Of a stretch of 6,019 nucleotides of DNA, positions 1 to 5,427 are shown piece after piece. Below the pieces are notes generated by a model. That model was not told the origin of the DNA. It saw nothing but the letters and a program-made list of their open reading frames with translations, and did not search any database. Made by a program: the position numbers and the translations under genes. Each line of letters begins with the position of its first letter. Position 1 is the stretch's first letter. The DNA is from Alcaligenaceae bacterium. Lineage in GTDB: Bacteria; Pseudomonadota; Gammaproteobacteria; Burkholderiales; Burkholderiaceae. The stretch lies in the NCBI GenBank assembly GCA_947372575.1, contig CANBUF010000133.1, forward strand, positions 1 to 6,019, read 5' to 3'.

Positions 1-698
1 TTCTTTAGATAAAGGTTTATTTCATCGACAGGCGCATCATTGATTTCGAGTGCTTTCAATGAATCCGTTAAATTGCGTACCGACAGAAAACCGATGCCAT
101 GCACATCATTGGACACCTCACGTGCAACCTCTCTGGCAGAACCAAGCTCTTTCATCTGGCGCGAAATCAAGCCACCATCCATCAGAATATTCTCAATGCT
201 GGCACGTGTTGTTGAACTGTCATTTCGACCGTATAGGTGAATGCGTGCATCGCTGCCACCGAGCTCCTTCCAGTTTGTAATAATTCCTTCAAACACCTCT
301 CGAGCCTGTATGGTCGACAGGCCAGTGATAGGAGAGTCTGGGTGGACCACGATTGCAATGCCATCGATACCAATCAGCGCATTATGTATATTGAGATAGT
401 TTTCATTTGGAGCGAGGTCTTGTGACATCATTGCGATATCTACGCCTCCGTGCTCCAGGGCAATCAAACCCGCACGCGAATGGCCTTTTTCGATGACGAT
501 ATCGACATGCGAATGCTCGCGGTTAAAAGCTTGCGCGAGCATTTTGACATAAGGCACCATGGGTGCAGCACCCGCAATCAGAAGATTGATACGCTGTTCA
601 TTTTTGAGTTGTTTCCAGTAAAGTCCTGTTGATACCGCTGCGGCCGTCACACTTGCACCGGCGACCGTGATCCACTTGAATAGTTGTCTGCGATTCAT
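1..698 (-). CDS. PstS-like substrate-binding protein, Tat-like N-terminus (partial, C-terminus off left edge)
   Basis: The frame stays open from the ATG at 698 down to base 1, giving about 232 residues with the C-terminus missing. The fold looks like the PBP-like (PstS) family of periplasmic solute-binding proteins. It has a GHSRAG loop (72-77), GVDIAMMS (85-92), the hinge-region string IAIVVHP (114-120), EVFEGIITNWKELGG (134-148) and an oxyanion-type loop GRNDSSTTR (157-165) resembling the R-x-x-SGT phosphate-binding loop of PstS. The N-terminus NRRQLFKW followed by a hydrophobic stretch to about residue 28 resembles a twin-arginine signal or an uncleaved membrane anchor; no lipobox Cys and no clear AxA site is seen. 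The ATG overlaps the stop of the upstream PstS-like gene (ATGA) and has only a weak ribosome binding site, so translational coupling is likely. The ligand is inferred only; phosphate is the default guess, but another oxyanion or a sensory role is possible. Confidence 0.85.
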   Translation of the reverse strand, partial: MNRRQLFKWITVAGASVTAAAVSTGLYWKQLKNEQRINLLIAGAAPMVPYVKMLAQAFNREHSHVDIVIEKGHSRAGLIALEHGGVDIAMMSQDLAPNENYLNIHNALIGIDGIAIVVHPDSPITGLSTIQAREVFEGIITNWKELGGSDARIHLYGRNDSSTTRASIENILMDGGLISRQMKELGSAREVAREVSNDVHGIGFLSVRNLTDSLKALEINDAPVDEINLYLK

Positions 699-1489
699 TC
701 TGTACTCAACGCTACGGGAACCAACCCTAATTTTTTTATGATGGCCTGGCCTTTGTTGGGTGCCAGACAATAATCAATAAATGCTTGAGTGGGTGGTTGG
801 ATTTTGGATAATGCGACGAGCGACAAGCTGCGCCTGATGGGGTATTTTTCTGTCTGGATTTTCTCTACATCAGGATAAAAATCATTGATGGATATAATTT
901 TGACTGGTTTTCCAATCACATTGACCGGGCTGGTAAAACCGATCCCATTCCTATCTTGGGCCACTGATGAAATAATATCCAGACCATCTTTGGTTTTTGC
1001 TTTAGGCGTAATGGTGGCCTTGTCTTCGAGGACAATCGTGCGCCACGATTCAAAACTCCCCCTGTTTGGGCTCTGCGTATAGACCTGAATCGGACCCTCG
1101 TTCAGTCCGAGTTGCTTCCAGTCTGAAATCTGTCCAGTGAAAATATCCTGTAATTGTTCGAGGGTTAAGTTTTCAACCTGAGACGAAGGATGGACGATGA
1201 CACCCAGCGCATCATAAGCAATCGAAATTTTCTGGATTTTGATTTTTTGTTTACGCGCCCATTTGGCAAGTTCAGGGCTTATTCCACCTGAAACCATTCC
1301 AATATCTGTTGTTCCATCCATTGCGGTTTTGTAGCCGCGCAAGGTACCTCCGGCCATCGTCGGGATACCGATTCTGGGGAAGTCTTTCATATATTGGTAG
1401 GCAATCGGTTTGATTAGCGCCAAAACCGTGTCTGAGCCACGTAACTGAACAAACGTTGTCGCAGTAGAGATAAAGCTGGGTGTCGTCAT
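695..1489 (-). CDS. PstS-like substrate-binding-fold protein without a visible signal peptide
   Basis: This encodes 264 residues of the PBP-like/PstS family. Family landmarks are LRGSDTVLALIKPIAYQYM (16-34), GTTDIGMVSGGISPEL (59-74), YDALGVIVHP (92-101), LQDIFTGQISDWKQLG (113-128) and a late NGIGFTSP segment. The mature-like domain begins almost at once: only about a dozen residues (MTTPSFISTATT) precede the first strand, with no basic n-region or hydrophobic core, and an in-frame TAA lies one codon upstream of the ATG, so a longer in-frame leader is excluded. The loop that normally reads R-x-x-GSGTR is QSPNRGSFESW (139-149) here, lacking the usual SGT, so phosphate binding is uncertain. No good Shine-Dalgarno is seen before the ATG. 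It precedes and overlaps the second PstS-like gene by 4 bp and follows metR by 97 bp on the same strand. It could be cytoplasmic, exported by an unusual route, or a leader-less relic. Confidence 0.85.
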   Translation of the reverse strand: MTTPSFISTATTFVQLRGSDTVLALIKPIAYQYMKDFPRIGIPTMAGGTLRGYKTAMDGTTDIGMVSGGISPELAKWARKQKIKIQKISIAYDALGVIVHPSSQVENLTLEQLQDIFTGQISDWKQLGLNEGPIQVYTQSPNRGSFESWRTIVLEDKATITPKAKTKDGLDIISSVAQDRNGIGFTSPVNVIGKPVKIISINDFYPDVEKIQTEKYPIRRSLSLVALSKIQPPTQAFIDYCLAPNKGQAIIKKLGLVPVALSTE

Positions 1490-1507
1490 TTTTTATCTGG
1501 TTTGCAA

Positions 1508-1528
1508 AGTCAGAGAGATCGCCTGACT
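1508..1528. repeat. 6-bp inverted repeat upstream of the PstS-like pair
   Basis: AGTCAG (1508-1513) and CTGACT (1523-1528) form a perfect inverted repeat with a 9-base spacer, about 20-40 bp upstream of the ATG at 1489 in the gap after metR. It could be an operator or a small RNA hairpin in the leader of the PstS-like genes. No U-tract follows it on either strand, so it does not look like an intrinsic terminator. A repeat of this size can arise by chance. Confidence 0.3.
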
Positions 1529-1588
1529 CGATTGTGGACTTTTCACCCATTCACGATTAGGTTTTTAACTGAGTTGAGGAGGACAAGT

Positions 1589-2488
1589 TTAGCTCGAAAC
1601 AGGGTGTAAGAGACCTGCGGCCAGCTCAACAAAGGCCTGAAGATAGTCGGTCTGTCCATCAGACTCTCGCATGCCCAGAAATATCTGCTTGGCGATGCCT
1701 TGTTTACCCAGGCGGATCGCACTGATTTGAAGCTTGTCCGCATACTCGTCGACCAGCCAGCGGGGTAGAGCTGCGACACCTCGGCCCGCAGCCACCATTT
1801 GCAGCATGATATCGGTCGTCTCAATGAACTTGTGTCGAGCAGGTGCACAACCAGCTGGTAACAGGAATTGGTTATAGATGTCCAGACGTTCGATTTCGAC
1901 GGGATAGCTAATCAGTGTTTCGCTTGCAAGTTGTTCGGGCACAATAAACTCCTGGTTCGCAAGCCGGTGCGATGCACTGACAACCAGTACTTGCTCATAG
2001 TCAAAGACGGGTTCGTAGCGCAATCCTGGCTTATAGAGCGGGTCTGGGGTGACCAGCAAATCTATCTCATACCCAAACAGCGCCCCGACGCCTCCGAACT
2101 GGAATTTTTGTCTGACGTCCACATCCACATCGGGCCAGGCGGCCAGGTAGGGCGCCACGATTTTGAGAAGCCATTGATAACAAGGATGGCACTCCATTCC
2201 AATACGCAGCGTGCCACGCTGACCCTCTGCATATTGGCTGATCCGCATCTCGGCATGCTCGAATTGAGGGAGCAAACGATTTGCGACTCCTAGCAGATAC
2301 TGCCCCGCCTGAGTCAGTCGAAGCTGACGCCCCTCTTTTTTCCAGAGTGGCGTGCCGAGCTGCTGTTCGACTTTTTTGATCGTATGGCTAAGCGCGGACT
2401 GTGTCAGGCACAACACGCTGGCCGCAGCTGTCAGTGAGCCCTGACGATCAACTTCGCGCAGGATATTCAGGTGAATACGTTCAATCAT
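1589..2488 (-). CDS. metR: MetR, LysR-type regulator of methionine biosynthesis
   Basis: This is a 299-residue LysR-family protein with an N-terminal winged helix-turn-helix: GSLTAAASVLCLTQSALSH at about 17-35, recognition helix around 29-40, and the wing QQLGTPLWKKEGRQLRLT after it. The effector-binding domain starts near residue 92. It aligns by eye with E. coli MetR over its length: MIE start, GMECHPCYQW (97-106; AIECHSCIQW in E. coli), the FDYE segment, LASETLISYPVEIERLD, and QMVAAGRGVAALPRW. It is about 18 residues shorter than the 317-residue E. coli protein, lacking the C-terminal tail. E. coli MetR uses homocysteine as co-activator for metE, and its gene diverges from metE exactly as here; that function is inferred for this protein. 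The ATG at 2488 has only a weak upstream GAG. The two PstS-like genes lie downstream on the same strand. Confidence 0.93.
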   Translation of the reverse strand: MIERIHLNILREVDRQGSLTAAASVLCLTQSALSHTIKKVEQQLGTPLWKKEGRQLRLTQAGQYLLGVANRLLPQFEHAEMRISQYAEGQRGTLRIGMECHPCYQWLLKIVAPYLAAWPDVDVDVRQKFQFGGVGALFGYEIDLLVTPDPLYKPGLRYEPVFDYEQVLVVSASHRLANQEFIVPEQLASETLISYPVEIERLDIYNQFLLPAGCAPARHKFIETTDIMLQMVAAGRGVAALPRWLVDEYADKLQISAIRLGKQGIAKQIFLGMRESDGQTDYLQAFVELAAGLLHPVSS

Positions 2489-2495
2489 GTGCTGT

Positions 2496-2549
2496 ACTCA
2501 TGAAAATTAATCATATATCGATGAAACAATACCATTATTCTTCATGAGT
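2496..2549. promoter_or_regulatory. Perfect 9-bp inverted repeat, candidate MetR operator arms
   Basis: ACTCATGAA at 2496-2504 and TTCATGAGT at 2541-2549 are exact reverse complements separated by 36 bases, with equivalent positions 45 bp apart (about four helical turns). Each arm contains the palindrome TCATGA. Placement in the middle of the divergent metR-metE region suggests paired binding sites for a dimer or tetramer of the LysR-type regulator, but this is inferred from location and symmetry only. Confidence 0.5.
2501..2513. promoter_or_regulatory. MetR-box-like site (TGAA-N5-ATCA)
   Basis: TGAAAATTAATCA matches 7 of 8 fixed bases of the enterobacterial MetR consensus TGAA-N5-TTCA. It overlaps the left arm of the 9-bp inverted repeat. 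It lies 81-93 bp before the metE start codon and 13-25 bp before the metR start codon, so a bound regulator could both activate metE and block metR. It is a candidate only; such short matches occur by chance in AT-rich DNA. Confidence 0.45.
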
Positions 2550-2557
2550 CAAAGTCA
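2545..2557. promoter_or_regulatory. Weak second MetR-box-like site (TGAG-N5-GTCA)
   Basis: TGAGTCAAAGTCA matches 6 of 8 fixed bases of TGAA-N5-TTCA and lies 44 bp from the stronger candidate, overlapping the right arm of the 9-bp inverted repeat. In E. coli metE, two MetR sites of unequal quality occur together, which is why this weak match is listed. Confidence 0.25.
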
Positions 2558-2579
2558 TTAGGATGCAAACCTTAATGTT

Positions 2580-2584
2580 AAGGA
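2580..2584 (+). promoter_or_regulatory. Ribosome binding site of metE
   Basis: AAGGA lies 8 bases before the ATG at 2593. In-frame ATGs also exist at 2563, 2575 and 2584, but none has a comparable site at a good distance and the 2584 ATG overlaps this one. Together with homology starting at [11 protein letters not shown], this fixes the metE start at 2593. Confidence 0.75.
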
Positions 2585-2592
2585 TGTATCTC

Positions 2593-4875
2593 ATGGTCAC
2601 GACACACAATCTCGGTTTTCCTCGCATTGGTCCAACGCGCGAGTTGAAATTTGGTCTGGAAAAATACTGGAAAGGTCAGTCTTCAATCGAAGACCTGAAT
2701 GCACTCGGTACGCAATTGCGCACCAACAACTGGGAGATCCAGTCACAACTGGACTTTGTACCAGTGGGGGACTTTTCGTTTTACGACCAGGTTCTGGATA
2801 TGAGCTTCATGCTCGGCAATATTCCACAACGCGCCCATCGCCATGACGGTCACGGGCTGGATCATTATTTCAGGGCGGCACGTGGACGGTCTGCGGATGA
2901 TTCGGCCTGCAGTGGTGTACATGCGGGTGAAATGACAAAGTGGTTCGATACAAACTATCACTATATTGTCCCGGAATTCACGGCGCAGACGGTGTTCAGT
3001 CTAGATGCCTCGCGACTGCTTGAGCAGCTGTCTCAGGCGCGTCTATGCGGTGTACGCGCCAAACCCGTCATCATTGGGCCATTGACCTATCTTTGGCTCG
3101 GAAAGTCAAAAGATGGCTCTGATAAGTTAGAGCTTCTTGAACGTTTACTACCGAGCTATATCCAGTTACTGGAAACCCTGGCCACCGCAGGTGTGCAGTG
3201 GGTTCAATTCGACGAACCCATCTTGGTGACCGAGCTGGATCCAGCCTGGCAGCAAGCTTTTGTCTGCGCCTACCAATCACTTGCGACCAATCAGATCAAG
3301 GTGCTGTTGGCGACCTATTTTGGCCAATTGCAAGAAAACTTGTCCTTGGCCTGTTCTTTGCCTGTCCAGGGGTTGCATCTTGATGCCATTCAGGCCAGAG
3401 CCGAGGTTGCACAGGTGATCGAACAATTGCCCGAAGACCGTGTCTTGTCTCTGGGCGTCATTAATGGTCGCAACATCTGGAAGACCGATTTGCACGCGAC
3501 ACTCGAATGGCTCGAGCCCGTGCACCGCGTCTTGAAGGAACGGTTATGGATCGCACCATCCTGTTCTTTGCTACACGTACCCGTTGATCTCGCGCCTGAA
3601 CAGAAGCTGGATCGTGAAATTAAAAACTGGCTCTCGTTCGCTCGCCAAAAATTGGATGAGCTCACATTGCTCGGCCAAGCGCTCAACAACGGTCGGGTGA
3701 CGGTGCAGGCAGAGCTTGTCTCCAATAGTGCCGCAATCAGACAACGTAAAAGTTCTCCGCGCGTGCACCACGATGAAGTACAGTCTGCTGTTGTAAATAT
3801 CAGTGTCGCGCTTGGCAATCGAAAAAGCGCCTACGAACAGCGTGCGCAGAAGCAAGCTGCCTGGCTTAATTTGCCTGCGTATCCAACGACTACGATCGGC
3901 TCCTTTCCTCAGACGCCTGAAATCCGTCTGGCCAGAAGCCAGTTTCGCCAGGGCGCGCTGGATGTTGCAGTCTATCAGTCAATGATGCAGGCAGAGATTG
4001 CACGTTGCGTTCAGGAGCAGGAGTTACTTGGAATTGATGTGTTTGTGCATGGAGAGCCTGAGCGAAACGATATGGTGGAATATTTTGGCGAACAACTCGA
4101 AGGCTACGCCTTTAGCGAGTTTGGCTGGGTGCAGTCCTATGGCTCGCGTTGCGTCAAGCCGCCGATTCTGTTCGGAGATATCAGTCGACCAGTGGCGATG
4201 ACGGTGCAATGGACGACGTATGCGCAGTCACTGACAAATAAACCGATGAAGGGTATGTTGACGGGCCCCGTCACGATTTTGAACTGGTCCTTTGTGCGTG
4301 ATGATCAGCCGCGTTCGCAGACCTGCTATCAGCTTGCGCTTGCTATACGTGCAGAAGTCCTCGATCTCGAAAATGCCGGCGTACGGATTATCCAGATTGA
4401 TGAGGCTGCCTTGCGAGAGGGGCTTCCCTTACGTCGATCGCAATGGCCGGAGTATCTGCGCTGGGCGGTGCAATGCTTTCGAATCACTGCGAATGGTGTG
4501 CAAGATGACACGCAGATCCATACCCATATGTGTTACTCGGAATTTAATGACATCATCGCATCCATTGCAGATATGGATGCGGACGTGATCACGATCGAGA
4601 CCTCGCGTTCGGATATGGAGCTGCTGGATGTGTTCGATGCGTTTAATTATCCAAATCAAATCGGACCTGGTGTCTACGATATTCATTCGCCCAATATTCC
4701 GGGCCAAGAGGAGATTGTGAGTCTGATGCGTAAAGCTGCAGAGCGTATCCCAGTCGAACGGCTCTGGGTCAATCCTGATTGCGGGTTAAAAACACGCGCC
4801 TGGGCAGAAGTCAGACCGGCTTTGAAAAACATGGTCGAGGCGGCCAGGATCCTGCGTGGAAGTTCTCCCCAATAA
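2593..4875 (+). CDS. metE: Cobalamin-independent methionine synthase MetE
   Basis: This 760-residue enzyme (E. coli MetE is 753) transfers the methyl group of 5-methyltetrahydropteroyl-triglutamate directly to homocysteine, the last step of methionine synthesis, in the cytoplasm. Both barrels are complete. The N-terminal half carries LGFPRIG near the start, [12 protein letters not shown], a FDEP segment (206-209) and INGRNIWK. The catalytic half carries TTIGSFPQT (433-441), [15 protein letters not shown] (486-500), [19 protein letters not shown] and [10 protein letters not shown] with the invariant His near 698. The zinc ligands are His645, Cys647, Glu669 and Cys730, matching E. coli 641, 643, 665 and 726. 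Two differences from E. coli stand out: Ser649 replaces redox-sensitive Cys645 (HMCYSEF), and IDEAALREG has Ala605 where E. coli has Pro. The divergent metR gene indicates control by MetR and homocysteine. No frameshift is seen. Confidence 0.97.
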   Translation: MVTTHNLGFPRIGPTRELKFGLEKYWKGQSSIEDLNALGTQLRTNNWEIQSQLDFVPVGDFSFYDQVLDMSFMLGNIPQRAHRHDGHGLDHYFRAARGRSADDSACSGVHAGEMTKWFDTNYHYIVPEFTAQTVFSLDASRLLEQLSQARLCGVRAKPVIIGPLTYLWLGKSKDGSDKLELLERLLPSYIQLLETLATAGVQWVQFDEPILVTELDPAWQQAFVCAYQSLATNQIKVLLATYFGQLQENLSLACSLPVQGLHLDAIQARAEVAQVIEQLPEDRVLSLGVINGRNIWKTDLHATLEWLEPVHRVLKERLWIAPSCSLLHVPVDLAPEQKLDREIKNWLSFARQKLDELTLLGQALNNGRVTVQAELVSNSAAIRQRKSSPRVHHDEVQSAVVNISVALGNRKSAYEQRAQKQAAWLNLPAYPTTTIGSFPQTPEIRLARSQFRQGALDVAVYQSMMQAEIARCVQEQELLGIDVFVHGEPERNDMVEYFGEQLEGYAFSEFGWVQSYGSRCVKPPILFGDISRPVAMTVQWTTYAQSLTNKPMKGMLTGPVTILNWSFVRDDQPRSQTCYQLALAIRAEVLDLENAGVRIIQIDEAALREGLPLRRSQWPEYLRWAVQCFRITANGVQDDTQIHTHMCYSEFNDIIASIADMDADVITIETSRSDMELLDVFDAFNYPNQIGPGVYDIHSPNIPGQEEIVSLMRKAAERIPVERLWVNPDCGLKTRAWAEVRPALKNMVEAARILRGSSPQ

Positions 4876-4881
4876 GTGGGG
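4867..4881 (+). terminator. Weak hairpin across the metE stop codon
   Basis: CCCCA-ATAAG-TGGGG can form a 5-bp GC-rich stem that includes the metE stop codon. It is not followed by a T-run, so a role as an intrinsic terminator is doubtful; it could instead stabilise the 3' end. No better terminator was found between metE and the next gene. Confidence 0.25.
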
Positions 4882-4888
4882 TTAAGGA

Positions 4889-4897
4889 TGTGGATAA
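4889..4897 (-). other. Isolated perfect DnaA-box sequence
   Basis: TGTGGATAA is the exact reverse complement of the TTATCCACA DnaA box. It sits in the 171-bp gap after metE, and its GGATAACT portion recurs 12 bp downstream (4904-4911). No cluster of boxes, AT-rich unwinding region or dnaA/dnaN gene is present, so this is not an origin. It is more likely a chance or titration-type site. Confidence 0.3.
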
Positions 4898-5034
4898 CTT
4901 TAGGGATAACTCCCAACATCCGCGCCAGTGCTTGGTGCTGAAAGACCTGATTCAATCTTGCTCAGCTTGGCGTATATTGTCCAGATAAGCGCTGTCTACA
5001 TAAATATCGTGTACTTGCAGATTATTTAACCATT

Positions 5035-5040
5035 AAGGAG
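5035..5040 (+). promoter_or_regulatory. Strong ribosome binding site of the thioredoxin gene
   Basis: AAGGAG is placed 6 bases before the ATG at 5047. This rules out the in-frame TTG at 5041, which directly abuts the site, and gives a protein starting MKSLIK with a proper signal peptide. Confidence 0.85.
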
Positions 5041-5046
5041 TTGTCG

Positions 5047-5427
5047 ATGAAATCACTGATCAAAGCATTGGTAGTGATGCTGATGTTCCCAGTTACGATG
5101 GCGTTTGCCGCGGGTCAAACTTTTACGCAATCTCAGTTTGACGCGTTGATGAAGGATAGTAAGCCCGTTATTGTTCACGTGCATGCGCCCTGGTGCCCAA
5201 ACTGCAAATTGCAGGATCCTATTCTCAATAGTCTGATCAAGTCACCTGCTTATAAGGATGTGACGTTCCTGGAAGTCGATTTTGATACGCAGAAAGATGT
5301 TCTGAAAACATTCAACGTCTCGATGCAAAGTACCATTCTTGTCTTCAACAAGGGGCAAGAGCAAGGGCGCTTAACTGGCAATACTAAAGAAGCAGACATA
5401 GAGAACTTAGCCAAGAAAGCACTGTAA
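5047..5427 (+). CDS. Exported thioredoxin-fold protein with CPNC active site
   Basis: This 126-residue protein begins with a Sec signal peptide: basic MKSLIK, a hydrophobic core, and a likely cut after AFA at residue 21. A single thioredoxin domain of about 105 residues follows, with active site WCPNC (Cys50, Cys53), Pro58 at the position of Trx Pro40, and a VDFDTQ strand at 77-82. It should act in the periplasm as a thiol-disulfide oxidoreductase. The next gene starts within its stop codon and encodes a CcdA-like electron carrier, so it is probably the carrier's periplasmic partner, kept reduced for a client I cannot identify. It is unusual in having Ser95 (QSTIL) where thioredoxins have the cis-Pro of GIPT, and His44 where E. 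coli thioredoxin has buried Asp26. I recall related small proteobacterial thioredoxin-like proteins also reading QST there, so this may be a subfamily trait. SoxW-, TlpA- or ScsC-type roles cannot be assigned. Confidence 0.9.
   Translation: MKSLIKALVVMLMFPVTMAFAAGQTFTQSQFDALMKDSKPVIVHVHAPWCPNCKLQDPILNSLIKSPAYKDVTFLEVDFDTQKDVLKTFNVSMQSTILVFNKGQEQGRLTGNTKEADIENLAKKAL

Larger units (their letters stand above)
2489..2592. promoter_or_regulatory. Divergent metR-metE control region
   Basis: These 104 AT-rich bases separate the two divergent start codons and must hold both promoters. I could not pick a convincing -35/-10 pair for either direction, which would suit an activator-dependent metE promoter. 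By comparison with E. coli, MetR binding here would activate metE and repress metR; this is inference from gene identity and layout. No cobalamin or SAM riboswitch-like structure is apparent in the short leader. Confidence 0.7.

Noticed and set aside
40..632. Several 60-76 codon open frames on the plus strand
   Set aside because: The minus-strand PstS-like frame is open through the whole stretch and carries family motifs, which explains these as shadows.
1272..1550. Minus-strand 92-codon open frame that could be a gene upstream of or fused to the PstS-like gene
   Set aside because: It mostly overlaps the PstS-like gene in another frame, and its product is low-complexity and unlike any family I know. 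Joining it through the A-run gives no signal peptide.
1868..2293. 141-codon plus-strand open frame opposite metR
   Set aside because: It is a shadow of the strongly supported metR gene, with no plausible start context or recognisable motif.
2472..2483. TGAATACGTTCA as a MetR box
   Set aside because: The spacing is N4 rather than N5, and it lies inside the metR coding sequence, where it encodes ordinary residues.
2489..2592. Cobalamin or SAM riboswitch before metE
   Set aside because: The leader is too short and shows no conserved riboswitch core; control by MetR explains the layout.
3390..3818. 142-codon minus-strand open frame opposite metE
   Set aside because: It lies wholly inside metE and shows no domain; it is Ser/Arg/Thr-rich as expected from antisense frames.
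4958..5006. sigma70-type promoter for the thioredoxin gene (TTGTCC near 4977 with TACATA/TAAATA)
   Set aside because: The spacings available are 14 or 18 bases with poor hexamers, which is not strong enough to call.
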